A stretch of 64,000 nt of DNA, from contig NZ_AUBS01000017.1 of NCBI RefSeq assembly GCF_000429365.1, positions 26,863 through 90,862 of the forward strand, given 5' to 3'. The stretch is from Pseudodonghicola xiamenensis DSM 18339. GTDB taxonomy: Bacteria > Pseudomonadota > Alphaproteobacteria > Rhodobacterales > Rhodobacteraceae. Position 1 is the stretch's first letter, and every line of letters starts with the position of its first letter. A model generated the notes under the pieces. That model ran no database searches. It was not told the origin of the DNA and saw only the letters and a program-made list of their open reading frames with translations. Below are positions 49,360 to 58,167 of the stretch, one piece after another. Made by a program: the position numbers and the translations under genes.

Positions 49360-50104
49360 TTCTGAAGTAGCCCAGTATCGTTCTAATGAATGGAGTGGAT
49401 CAAGGTTTCAACTCCGTCAAGCCGGTTAACGGCTTCGAATGTCAAAGGAGTTCCGAAGGGCCGAGATTGTCTTCACCAACCAAATGGCCGGCTTGACTGA
49501 GCGCAATGAGGTGTCGCGACTGGCTCACGGTTGCGCGCACGTTGCCACGAAGGATCGCCGACTTATGCTTTTATCAGTCATTCGAGCAAAGCGCAGAGAA
49601 GGTCCGCAATCCGCCCTATACGGGTCAGGGCGATCGCGAGATGAACGACCGGACCGCGCTTGGAACGTTGGATGAGCTTGCACCAGCGCGGCGAATTATA
49701 GTTGATGGGCCGCATGGCTCATGCTCTTGGCGAAGTGCGGACGTCGCCCAGGACACCTGCCGGTCAGGCGAGCTCACATTTGCGAAAAACAAAACCAATT
49801 TTTTCTCAATAATATCAAAATATTAGAATCACTTGCGGTGCTTCTGGCGCTATGGCATGGGCTCGCCGAATAATCGTCCACTCCCGATGGAATGGTGCGT
49901 CCCTCCCATGTCTGTCCTCTGCGAGTGCCCGATGATACCTGCGCTACATACCCTTAGCTGACACTGAATTCTTCCTGGCCGGCCAACCTCCGGCTCAGAG
50001 AGATGTTCGGCGCACAGCGAACTCAGCCTTCCTTCCAATCCGAGGCTCTGCCCGCATGTCCGCCATCATGGCGGCTGGCGGAGCTATGACGAAAGCCCCC
50101 ATCC
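49360..50104. other. Large divergent intergenic region in the transposon
   Basis: This 745-bp gap separates divergent genes. It has a very AT-rich patch at about 49785-49830 and a 15-bp perfect palindrome at 50060-50074 (CCGCCAT centre). Two short plus-strand frames (49439-49675, 49506-49826) have no recognised features. It probably holds two promoters; a small RNA cannot be excluded. Confidence 0.4.
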
Positions 50105-51202
50105 ATGCCCAAAATCCGCTTCATCCTGAGCAAACAGCCCGATCCGGCACTCGACGAGGCCGCAATCATCAAGCGTCTCAAGGAATTCTACACTGCCTTG
50201 CAGGACAAGCGGCAGATTTCCGAAGGCATCCCCCAAGAAGAGCGCGCGGCGCACAATGAATTATGGCGGTACCCGCAGAATGACGTCCCAAAATCGCTCG
50301 AGATCCGGATCAGGCGATGGGCGCAAAAGATCCACCGTCACCATCTGAAGGAGGTCGAGCCAACGCGCCTGTCTCGAGAAGACCGTGCCATGCTCGAGGG
50401 CTGCCGCGATGGCGCCGAGATATTCGACCTGCGATCGGCGCATCATATCGACGAGATCGCAGCCGCACTTCATGCGGAGTTTCCCTGGGTCTCGGAAGCG
50501 ACAACCCATGTTTGGCGCAGCCTTCATCATAATCGTTCAAGTGGCAGGCCTGGCGCTCGGTTTGCGCCAGTTCTTCTCGATGGCCCGCCGGGCATTGGCA
50601 AAAGCGCATGGGCAAGGCGTCTTGCGCAGCTGTTGGAAACGCCGGATATGACTCTGGATGCGACCGGCGAGAATGCCAGTTTCGGGCTAATAGGAAGCCA
50701 ACGCGGCTGGTCGAATGCCGGCCCCGGTCGGCTCGTGGGTCTGATGCTGATGCGGCAGGTTGCAAATCCGCTCGTCATCATCGACGAGATAGAAAAATCC
50801 GGGACGCCCAAATCCGACAAGGGCCGGTCTTTCAGTCTTCCAAATGCCCTGCTACCGCTGCTCGAAGACCTGACAGCAAGCCGGTGGACCTGTCCATATT
50901 TCCAGAACCAGTTCGATATGTCGTTCATCAACTGGGTTTTCACCTCCAATAGCCTGCGCGGCCTGCCGGAACCGCTCCTGTCACGGATCCGCATCGTCAG
51001 TGTACCGTCTCCCACCCAGGAACAAATCAATGAACTCGTCCTGCGTGAGGCCGAGAAGCGGCAGCTTTCCCCGCTCATCACCGCGGCCATTACGACCGCG
51101 CTGGCTGAGGCGTTCGAGGCGGGCCATCAGATCAACATCCGGGTTGTCAAACGGATGCTGGAGCTGGGCTCGGACCAACAGGGCCGGCCGATGCTCCATT
51201 AA
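50105..51202 (+). CDS. Lon-like AAA+ ATPase without protease domain
   Basis: A 365-residue ATPase. The AAA+ module occupies about 150-365: Walker A DGPPGIGKS (159-167), Walker B LVIIDEIEK (223-231), sensor-1 Asn in FTSNS (near 282), and the Lon-style segment PEPLLSRIRIVSV (about 288-300) with the arginine finger. The N-terminal 140 residues are helical and unrecognised. There is no Lon protease domain and no serine-lysine dyad. It lies upstream of tnsA on the same strand, 312 bp away. It may be cargo, or an accessory ATPase that helps transposition; the sequence does not decide. Confidence 0.7.
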   Translation: MPKIRFILSKQPDPALDEAAIIKRLKEFYTALQDKRQISEGIPQEERAAHNELWRYPQNDVPKSLEIRIRRWAQKIHRHHLKEVEPTRLSREDRAMLEGCRDGAEIFDLRSAHHIDEIAAALHAEFPWVSEATTHVWRSLHHNRSSGRPGARFAPVLLDGPPGIGKSAWARRLAQLLETPDMTLDATGENASFGLIGSQRGWSNAGPGRLVGLMLMRQVANPLVIIDEIEKSGTPKSDKGRSFSLPNALLPLLEDLTASRWTCPYFQNQFDMSFINWVFTSNSLRGLPEPLLSRIRIVSVPSPTQEQINELVLREAEKRQLSPLITAAITTALAEAFEAGHQINIRVVKRMLELGSDQQGRPMLH

Positions 51203-51514
51203 CTGGAGTGGCTCAGATTATCCATTAAGGATCAGATAGTTAATTGAGTTTTCCACATTCATGAAGGCTTGGCGACCCGTTTTCAATTGGGATTTTCGCC
51301 GACTTCGCGGAAACTGAGCGCATGGCCCACCCAAGCACTACCGGGTGGGGCAGGACGGAATTTCGCCCAAGACGGGCACCAGAAGCAGAGGTACTGCCGC
51401 ATCATCACATCTGTCACGCTACCGACAGCGGTTGAGCGTGGCAAGAGTGGCATGTCCTCTTGAAAAGAAACAAAAATGCACCCGGCGCAACGCTGTTCCG
51501 GGAACGGAGAAGTC
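51203..51514. other. Intergenic region upstream of tnsA
   Basis: This 312-bp gap likely carries the tnsABC promoter; a moderately AT-rich stretch lies at about 51215-51265. A ribosome site (ggagaag) precedes tnsA. No gene is seen. Confidence 0.45.
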
Positions 51515-52267
51515 ATGTCTGCCGATCAGACTATTGATCATGACAGCTGGAACTATTCGCCGGCGAAGTTGCCCAAGCAGTCCAAGATCACGCTCGGGCG
51601 CATTCACGGCGTCTTGCCCTACGATGGGGTCCGCAATCCCGGTTTCCGGAGCTCGAGCTCGCATCGGGTGTGGATGACCTACCGGACCATTGCGAATGAC
51701 TTCCAGCCCAAGTCCGGCATTGCCGAAAGTGCAGCGGAAGCCGCCGTCGCCCACGAGCTGCTGCTCTCGCCTCTCCTCTATGATCTGCAATTCCAGCCGT
51801 TGAAGGTTTATCTGCGTCCTGGTGACCGCAAAGGTCCAAGCTATACTCATGACCTGCTTGCCACTTTCATGGATGGGCGGCGCTCGCTTATCTTCGTTCG
51901 CAACTCCGACAGCCTGCAAAAGCCTCGGACGTGGCGCGACATCGAAGCCATTAAGGCCGCGACTTCTCCGAGCGCCGCAGACAATATTAAGATCGTCGAC
52001 GCCGGCCGTTATTCACGGCAGCGGCGGGAGAACCTTTTCCGCCTGCATGAAGCCATTCAGTCTCCGGAACCGGAGGTTGACGACATGGTGCTCTGGACCG
52101 CGCGAAACTATCGCTCGCTCTGGCTGATGCGTGATCTTTTTCCGCTGCTCGACTTGCCGCAGAAGGTCGTCTTCAAATCTTGCCATCGCCTGATCGCACG
52201 CGGCGCCTTGATCGCAAACCTGGACCATGTGGTCGCGGAATGGTCGCGCATTGAGGTTGCATCATGA
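51515..52267 (+). CDS. tnsA: TnsA-like endonuclease subunit, possibly inactive
   Basis: A 250-residue protein in the position and size range of TnsA, which cuts the 5' ends of Tn7-type elements. I chose the ATG at 51515, preceded by ggagaag. The family pattern around the first catalytic residue is present (GIAESAAEAAVAHELLLSP with Glu 75, then FQPLKVYL), and Asp 113 sits in SYTHDLLATF. However, where TnsA has Q/E-x-K after the next strand, this protein reads IFVRNSDSL (Phe 127, Arg 129). The active site therefore seems to lack two of four residues. It overlaps tnsB by 4 bp (ATGA), so the two are translationally coupled. Confidence 0.8.
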   Translation: MSADQTIDHDSWNYSPAKLPKQSKITLGRIHGVLPYDGVRNPGFRSSSSHRVWMTYRTIANDFQPKSGIAESAAEAAVAHELLLSPLLYDLQFQPLKVYLRPGDRKGPSYTHDLLATFMDGRRSLIFVRNSDSLQKPRTWRDIEAIKAATSPSAADNIKIVDAGRYSRQRRENLFRLHEAIQSPEPEVDDMVLWTARNYRSLWLMRDLFPLLDLPQKVVFKSCHRLIARGALIANLDHVVAEWSRIEVAS

Positions 52268-54537
52268 CAATCGCGCCTCGCTACAACTTCGAAGCCGGAA
52301 CCGAAATCGTGGTCCAGGGGCGCGACCTCCTGCTCCGCAAGGTCGGCTCGAAAGGCTATGAGCTGGCGGACCCGATCGGCGGCCAGATGAGTATCCTTGG
52401 GTTTTCGTCCTTCGTCGAATTGATGAAATCCGGCGCCGTGACTATCGCCCCTTCGCAGCTCTTGCCGGAGGGGAGTGCCAAGCTGAGGTTGGGTGGCCTG
52501 AGCGTCGCGGCCCAACTCTCCGATGAGCAACAGATTTATGGCCGCTTCCACTACGCGGTATGCAGGGCGATCGACGAGCTCCATCGGCATCGGACCATTG
52601 TCGAGGGCAATGAGGACTTCCGGATTTCGATCGGCACCTTGAACGAACCCGAGAACAGGAAGTTTTTGCGTCCGCTCGTCGAAGCCTTTTTTGGCGAGCG
52701 CGTGCATCTAGGAGCAGCCACGTTGAAAGGCGGCCGGCAGAAGAGCTGGTTTCTCTACAAAGGGCGGACGCTGAAGAAATACTATGGGATCTATCAGGGT
52801 CTCCAAGACGGTGATGATGTCATCGCCGGGCTGGCGACGCTCGACCACCTCAAAGGCAACGAGACGCCGCGTCTGCCCTTGCGTCTGAAAGAACTCATGA
52901 CGGAGGCGTGGGAGGAGATCGGCCTGGATCTCAAGGGACCGTCGGTGGCGAATGTGCATGGTCATCTTTTCGCACTGATCAACAGGGAAAATCGGCAGCG
53001 GGCGCTCAACGACCTCCCCGCGCTCCCGGTCCCATCCCATCAATCCGTTCTTCGTCACCGCAAGGAGCTGCTCACGCCGACCGAATACATGGTCGCGACG
53101 AAGGGCGAGCGCCACGCGCGCAACAAACGGGGCCGCGGCAGTTCTGACGTGCGGGCGCTCATGATCGGCGAATTCTGCGAGATGGACGAGTGTCGGGCGT
53201 CGCTGATTACCTCGGCCAAGGCCAAAGGCTATTGGCATACGCTGTCTGAAGATATGAAGAAGGCTATGGAATGGGCGGATGAGGAGATCCGCAGCCGCCT
53301 CAGCATCCTTGTCATGATCGATGTCGCAACACGCATGCCGCTGGCCTGGGTTGTCAGCGACCAGCCAAAAGCGGAAGCCACGATGCAGCTGCTGCGGATG
53401 GCAACGCGCGACAAGACCCGCGAGAGGCGCATCTACGGTTGCGAGGGCGAGACTATGCCTGCCATGGGGCTTGGCATGGTGCGCAACGACAATGGTACCG
53501 GCCTGCGGAACGCTGAGGTCAAGTCCGCGCTCATGGGGATCGCATCGGCGAATACCGATGTTCGCACCTACGCGTCGGCAGACAAACCGTATGTCGAACG
53601 GATGCTCGGCACCACGGAATCCGTCTTGTTCAAACTGCTTCACGGCTACACAGGTCGCAAAGCCGGAGAACTGCCCGGATATGACGCCAAAAAATCAGGC
53701 ATCCTTGACATCGATCTCCTCTATGAAATCCTGACCAAGTTTTTCATCGACGAGTACCCGTCCCTGAAACACATGGGCGTCGGTATGAGCGGGCGCCGCC
53801 CAGCTGAGGTCTATCAGGAACTGAATGAGACCAGGGAGACATTTCGTCCGCTGGATGAAGATCTCCGTCGCATCCATCTGGGCTGGCCATTCAAGTTGCA
53901 GCCCAACGATGAGGGTGTGCGGGTGCTTGAAGGCCTCTTCTATTCGTCAGACGAGTTCCAGACTGCCCGCGAACACCACCAGGGCAAGGTCACCGTTTAT
54001 ATCGACCCGGACGATCTGAGCTTTGCGACCGCAGTGCTTCCGCGAAATCCCGAGCCATACACGCTGGCACTCCAGACGACCGTCTTCGCAGATCTGACCG
54101 TGTCCGAATTCCTGGAGTTGATGACGCAGTACCGGCGCGAAAACCCCGAGGTGACAACGCTCTATGAAGATCGGATCGCAAAGGTTCGCCTCGAGAGACA
54201 TGAACAGCTCAAGAAAATCGGCGTCGAGCGACGGCTGCCGAGGAGCTATGTCAACGTGGGTGAAGCCCGCAAGAAGGCCAAGAGCCTGTTTGCCTCATCT
54301 CGGCTGGTCACCACGCACGTGCCCATCGACTCGGTCGACCCAGGTACTCTGGCCACCGCGATCTCGGGCCCGGGGATCCTGCCACTCGGCGGAGCAAGCC
54401 TCATCGATCACGAACCTGCGGAGCCGACCTCTACGCCTGCAATACCAGCCAGAACATCGAAGCCCAAGGCGGAGAAACCGTCTTCGGAAACCCCTCTCCG
54501 GTTGGGCCGCCCTGCCCAGAAGGGCGAGCTCTCGTAA
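52264..54537 (+). CDS. tnsB: TnsB-like DDE transposase
   Basis: The strand-transfer transposase of the element. It is 757 residues, within the usual TnsB range. The N-terminal part (about 1-290) would hold the helix-turn-helix domains that bind the end repeats. The RNase H-like core (about 300-460) has all three acidic residues: Asp 308 in FCEMDEC, Asp 409 in VRNDNGTG, and Glu 445 in KPYVERMLG. The last two are separated by exactly 35 residues. A Mu-type C-terminal beta domain and a tail for contact with TnsC follow. It is coupled to tnsA and lies 40 bp upstream of tnsC. Confidence 0.93.
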   Translation: MTIAPRYNFEAGTEIVVQGRDLLLRKVGSKGYELADPIGGQMSILGFSSFVELMKSGAVTIAPSQLLPEGSAKLRLGGLSVAAQLSDEQQIYGRFHYAVCRAIDELHRHRTIVEGNEDFRISIGTLNEPENRKFLRPLVEAFFGERVHLGAATLKGGRQKSWFLYKGRTLKKYYGIYQGLQDGDDVIAGLATLDHLKGNETPRLPLRLKELMTEAWEEIGLDLKGPSVANVHGHLFALINRENRQRALNDLPALPVPSHQSVLRHRKELLTPTEYMVATKGERHARNKRGRGSSDVRALMIGEFCEMDECRASLITSAKAKGYWHTLSEDMKKAMEWADEEIRSRLSILVMIDVATRMPLAWVVSDQPKAEATMQLLRMATRDKTRERRIYGCEGETMPAMGLGMVRNDNGTGLRNAEVKSALMGIASANTDVRTYASADKPYVERMLGTTESVLFKLLHGYTGRKAGELPGYDAKKSGILDIDLLYEILTKFFIDEYPSLKHMGVGMSGRRPAEVYQELNETRETFRPLDEDLRRIHLGWPFKLQPNDEGVRVLEGLFYSSDEFQTAREHHQGKVTVYIDPDDLSFATAVLPRNPEPYTLALQTTVFADLTVSEFLELMTQYRRENPEVTTLYEDRIAKVRLERHEQLKKIGVERRLPRSYVNVGEARKKAKSLFASSRLVTTHVPIDSVDPGTLATAISGPGILPLGGASLIDHEPAEPTSTPAIPARTSKPKAEKPSSETPLRLGRPAQKGELS

Positions 54538-54577
54538 CTATCGCATCTCAACGCCGTCCAGCAATTCAAGGATACCC

Positions 54578-55552
54578 ATGGGTTTCATCGACCAGAACCG
54601 AGTCAACGCATCACTTGCTCTGCAGCGTGGCCACTATACCTTCCCGCGCGTGGCAAAGCTCCGCGAAACTTTCGAAAACTGCCTGCACGACTACTATGTC
54701 AAAGCCACCATCGGCGGGCATTTCGAAGTGCGCGGCATGCTGGTGACGGGGGAGTCTCGGGTCGGCAAGACTTCCGAGACCGTCCGGCTTGTCGAGGCAT
54801 TCAACGCCAGCATGACGGAAATGCCCAACGGGAAGGTTGGCAAGATTATCTACTGCAAGCTGGATGGGTCGATCAGCTGGAAGGATCTGGGTCACAAGAC
54901 GCTCGAAGCTCTCGGTTACCCCGCGAACCCCCGGCGCACCCAGGGTGAACTCTGGAACATGGTTCGCCATCAATGCCGCGAACAGGGCGTCATCGGCCTC
55001 TACTACGACGAATGCCAGCACGCCTTCACCTCCGGCAAAACGTCCAACGAGAAGCTCCTCGAGCGTTTCAAAGCACTGATGAAGGAGCCGGATTGGCAGT
55101 TGATGCTCATCCTGTCAGGCGTCCCGGTCTTGGCCAAGCATGTGAACTCTGAAGAGCAGATCGCCCACCTCCTCTCCCACGTTCATTTCGATGAGATCCA
55201 CCTGGGCAAGTTCGCTGATCCGACAAGGGATCCGGACATGATCGAACTGAACAAGCTCGTCTACACCTATGCCGAACGCGCCGATATCGATGTCGAGGAG
55301 CTTGTTGATGTCGATTTTCTGCAGCGCCTCGATTTTGCCTGCGCTTCCAGGTGGGGCCTTGTCATCGAGTTGCTGATCCGCGCCTTCGGGCTGTGCAGAC
55401 TTCATGGCCAGAAGACCGCCACGGTCAAAATCTTCTCCGAGGCTTATGCCCAGAACTCCCGCCTGCCTCAGGGCCTGTGCCCCTTCACCGCACCCGGCTA
55501 TCGAGACATGATCGACGGCGACAAACTCATGGAGATGGTGCTGGACGAATAG
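54578..55552 (+). CDS. tnsC: TnsC/TniB-like AAA+ regulator
   Basis: The AAA+ ATPase that links target selection by TniQ with the transposase. It is 324 residues, the short TniB-like form. I chose the ATG at 54578 (MGFIDQNRVNASLAL), preceded by aagga, over a frame open into tnsB. Walker A is TGESRVGKT (57-65) and Walker B is VIGLYYDECQHAF (138-150) with Asp 144 and Glu 145. Sensor-1 lies in MLILSGVPVL. It is the last gene before a strong terminator and the right end. Confidence 0.92.
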   Translation: MGFIDQNRVNASLALQRGHYTFPRVAKLRETFENCLHDYYVKATIGGHFEVRGMLVTGESRVGKTSETVRLVEAFNASMTEMPNGKVGKIIYCKLDGSISWKDLGHKTLEALGYPANPRRTQGELWNMVRHQCREQGVIGLYYDECQHAFTSGKTSNEKLLERFKALMKEPDWQLMLILSGVPVLAKHVNSEEQIAHLLSHVHFDEIHLGKFADPTRDPDMIELNKLVYTYAERADIDVEELVDVDFLQRLDFACASRWGLVIELLIRAFGLCRLHGQKTATVKIFSEAYAQNSRLPQGLCPFTAPGYRDMIDGDKLMEMVLDE

Positions 55553-55582
55553 CGGCAGGCCAATACAGGTATGGACGTTTCA

Positions 55583-55609
55583 GGGCTCGCAGTGCGGGCC
55601 CTTTTTTTT
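55583..55609 (+). terminator. Rho-independent terminator after tnsC
   Basis: A GC-rich stem (GGGCTCGC with GCGGGCCC, one G-T pair) followed directly by eight T (55602-55609). It lies 30 bp after the tnsC stop. Confidence 0.92.
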
Positions 55610-55619
55610 GGCCGCCGCC

Positions 55620-55661
55620 CTGCATGCTTATGTGTCAACTGTGCATGCTTATGCCTTGCGG
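55620..55661 (-). repeat. Two adjoining TnsB sites R3 and R2
   Basis: Two 21-bp direct repeats side by side (55620-55640 and 55641-55661), each beginning with (C/G)TGCATGCTTATG. Read inward they match the inner half of both terminal repeats (CATAAG-N-ATGCA). Confidence 0.85.
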
Positions 55662-55736
55662 TGAAGAACACCATACGGCAAGCATCTGAAATACATATGA
55701 TATTTTTGCGCAGCACAGCCGCCGAATCAACTGGAT

Positions 55737-55760
55737 GTGCAAACTTATGGTACATTGGCA
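55737..55760 (-). repeat. Right terminal inverted repeat / TnsB site R1
   Basis: The inverted counterpart of 43076-43099, identical at 22 of 24 positions. It ends in CATTGGCA, immediately followed by the duplicated TATTG. Confidence 0.9.
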
Positions 55761-55765
55761 TATTG
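55761..55765. repeat. Target-site duplication, right copy
   Basis: TATTG directly outside the right terminal repeat, identical to 43071-43075. Confidence 0.85.
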
Positions 55766-55888
55766 TTCGACATCCAAAGGCCGTTTTTTCGACAAAAGAC
55801 GGGTTTTGAGATCATGGTGCTGTTCTGGCGGCAGGTTGGCCAGTTTTGCCCCCGCTGGCCGCTTCCTCCCGCGATCAGATGTGTGGCG

Positions 55889-57798
55889 TCAGTCTGCGTC
55901 GCTATTTGCGGCCCTTCGCAGCACCGGCTCTGCTTCCTTCCGCACATAAAGGGGGCCGAAATCCACCCCACCCGGCGAGAACGGTTTGACGTCGGCGGCG
56001 CGCAGCCGCGCCGTGCAGGTCTGGCGGTGGAGCCCGAATTCCTGTTGCATCGTCATCGGGGTCAGGAAGCGGCGGTGGAATTCGACCATGTCGTCCTCCG
56101 AGACATAGAGGACGGCCCGCCGCGTCACCGGGTGCCGGCTCCAGAATGCGGGCGCATGGCCGGCATCATGCAGGGCCGGATACCAGCCCCGGCGCTTCAT
56201 TCCGACGCTGTTGGCAAAGACCGAGGCAGGTTGCCCCGCCGGGGTCGCTTCATCGCGACGACGAATATGCGGCCGCTCTCCGGCGAGCCCGTCAACCTCG
56301 GCCTTCAGGACCATGAAGGAACGATAGCCTGATTGATCGGGATGTCGGCCGACCCTCATGCGGCCGCTTCGGATGGAGGCGATCATCGTGCTCACCCGCA
56401 GGCCGGTGCGTCGCTGCGCGGACTGGATCCCTTCCCAGCCTGGATCGCCAGGCAAAATGGCCTGCGCCAGGGCCCCAGCTCCGAGATCAGGGCCAGACCG
56501 TCCGCAACCCGCCAGGGCGCCTTGACCTTCGGATGCCCGGTCAGGGGGCGGAGAATCTCGTCCTCCCGCAGGGTGCGAAGCTGCGCCTCTGTCGCGCCCA
56601 TCGCCGCCTGCATCTCGCTCGGGCCGACCAGCGAAGGGATCTCGGCCAGAAGCCACGCAAATCGGGCGGCATCGAAGGTGCGCAGCACCCGCGGGCGATG
56701 ATCCTCGGCCGGCAATGCGCCGGCATCTGTCATGATCTGCTCGACCAGCCTCGGGGTGACCCCGGCCTCCTTCGCGGCGGTGGTGGGGCTATGCAACCGG
56801 CGCGCGCGCAGCGCTTCGCCCAGGACAGTCTCACCGGCCGCGATCGGCCAGGTCTCGAAGATGCAGTCCCGCAACAGGGTGCAGAACGGATCGAAGTCGG
56901 CATCGGTCAGATAGTCGTCGAGGGCGTCATAGAGCTTTCCGAAAGCCTGCCGCGGCGCGATCTGCGTGCCGGTGCTGCTCCGGGCGAGGTCCCGCAAGGC
57001 CTGGCGGAAGGCCCGCTCTCCCTGCGACAGCACGGCGAAACCGGTTGCTCGCGCCTCTGCCTCTTGCCTGCCGCCGCGGTCACCTCCGGACAGCCGATGT
57101 TGCAGCAGGGCTGCCCCCAAGAGCTCACAGATCGTGGTCGCGGCATATACACCATGTCCGGCAAGCCATGTCGGATCGGCGCCGGTCTCCAGCCGCCTGT
57201 CCAGCCAGAGATCATAGGCCGTCGGGGCAGATCTCGGACGATCGAACGCCCCGGCCATGATCCGCGGGGCGAGATCGCGCAGCCGGGCCGCGCTGTCGAA
57301 CCTTTCGGCGGGCCTGACGGCTTCCCAGAGCGGCACCAAGGGGTGGTGATGTCGGCAACAGAGGTTGACCGAACGCAACAGCCAGTCGCCGCGCATCGCC
57401 ATCGCCATCGCCCGCTCGGGATGGTCGGGTTTGGCCCGAGCATCCTCCCGCAGACAGAGGGGGCAGCCCCGCATGACCGGATTGCGCAGGGCGCGCGAGA
57501 CGAAGATCTCGCCCCGGTAGTGCATCCTGACATCGCCCGCAGGAACCCCGGTCCAGGACACGAGGCCCTCGCGCATCGCGGGCTCCAGCCCCGCCGCCTC
57601 GGCCAGCCGGTCGAGCGCCGCCGCATCGAAGTCCAGGAACCGGCGGATCTGATGACCGAGGTCGATCGAGAAGTCACTCATCGTTGCGGCATTCACCGCG
57701 GCGAAACGCGAAAGGAAGGAGAGGACGGTTTCACGCGGGGCCGGGATCGGGCGGAGAGGCAGGGGGAAAGGCATCGGATTCCGTATCGGTCTTGTCAT
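55889..57798 (-). pseudogene. Second TniQ/TnsD-like gene, broken by a frameshift
   Basis: A full-length homologue of the tniQ at 43213-45087 that lies outside the element. The first part (from 57798 or 57774) has the same TniQ domain landmarks: SWTGVPAGDVRM, FVSRALRNPVMRGCPLC and CCRHHHPLVPLW. Homology continues to WRVADGLALISELG, where the frame is lost near 56470-56476 in a GGGCCCC run. It resumes in another frame (AQAILPGDPGWEGIQ) and ends with the same C-terminal region (FSPGGVDFGPLYVR). One missing base explains it. GC content is higher than in the intact tniQ, so it has a different history. Most likely it is the remnant of an older tRNA-linked element; a sequencing error in the G/C run is the alternative. 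Confidence 0.85.
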
Positions 57799-58167
57799 GG
57801 AACCATGCGAGAACAGGCGAGGCTGGTCCAGAGACGATCGGCAAAAGGGTGCTAGGCGGATTATGACGCGCGGCAATGACGCTTCCGGCCCTTAGCTGCC
57901 GTTCATGCCAAGTACAAAGGAGGTCCGTTCTCAACCCAAAGCGGGCCTAGTTGATCGGCGAGGAAGGGCGGAAATCAGGCGAAAAAACTGTGCTCGCCCA
58001 TCTCTTGAAACCATTGGCAAAAGCAACGGGATCATTCTCGGAACGCTGATCGGAAAACGCTTTTTCCGATGCCTCCATGCACGAACACTCAAAAGCATGA
58101 GAAAGCCCCTTAGCCCTAAATAAGGGCCGTTCAAACAAGCAATCGGAGCGGGATGACGACGCGGTCT
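57799..58167. other. Intergenic region between tniQ relic and CoA-transferase
   Basis: This 369-bp gap has a 9-bp perfect hairpin at 58049-58070 (ATCGGAAAA with TTTTCCGAT) and a smaller one at 58113-58127. They may end the CoA-transferase transcript. No transposon end matching either element was found here, so the far end of the older element is lost or unrecognisable. Confidence 0.45.

Larger units (their letters stand above)
43076..55760. mobile_element. Tn7-like transposon inserted next to tRNA-Arg
   Basis: A 12,685-bp element whose ends can be read directly. It has 24-bp terminal inverted repeats starting TGCCAATG and ending TTGCAC (43076-43099 and 55737-55760; 22 of 24 positions identical), flanked by TATTG on both sides. 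Phased extra copies of the transposase site lie inside both ends. Genes in order are tniQ (minus), HEPN-like (minus), DGQHR (minus), helix-turn-helix protein (minus), Lon-like AAA+ (plus), tnsA, tnsB, tnsC (plus). No TnsE, Cas protein or CRISPR array is seen. The element is visibly less GC-rich than its surroundings. The tRNA-proximal position fits TniQ/TnsD-guided insertion at a tRNA gene, as known for several Tn7-like families. Confidence 0.92.
55553..55888. other. Right-end region of the transposon and junction with older relic
   Basis: Holds, in order, the tnsC terminator, three transposase-site repeats, the right terminus at 55760, the TATTG duplication, and then about 120 bp that belong outside the element. 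In that outside part TTCGACA occurs twice, 22 bp apart (55766-55772 and 55788-55794). Confidence 0.75.

Noticed and set aside
43076..55760. CRISPR-associated transposon
   Set aside because: No Cas gene, no spacer-repeat array and no guide RNA were seen. The TniQ is long and TnsD-like, which fits protein-guided insertion.
43068..55772. Alternative TGT...ACA termini for the Tn7-like element
   Set aside because: TGT at 43068 and ACA at 55772 give unequal distances to the conserved repeat and no matching flanks, whereas 43076-55760 gives equal ends and the TATTG duplication.
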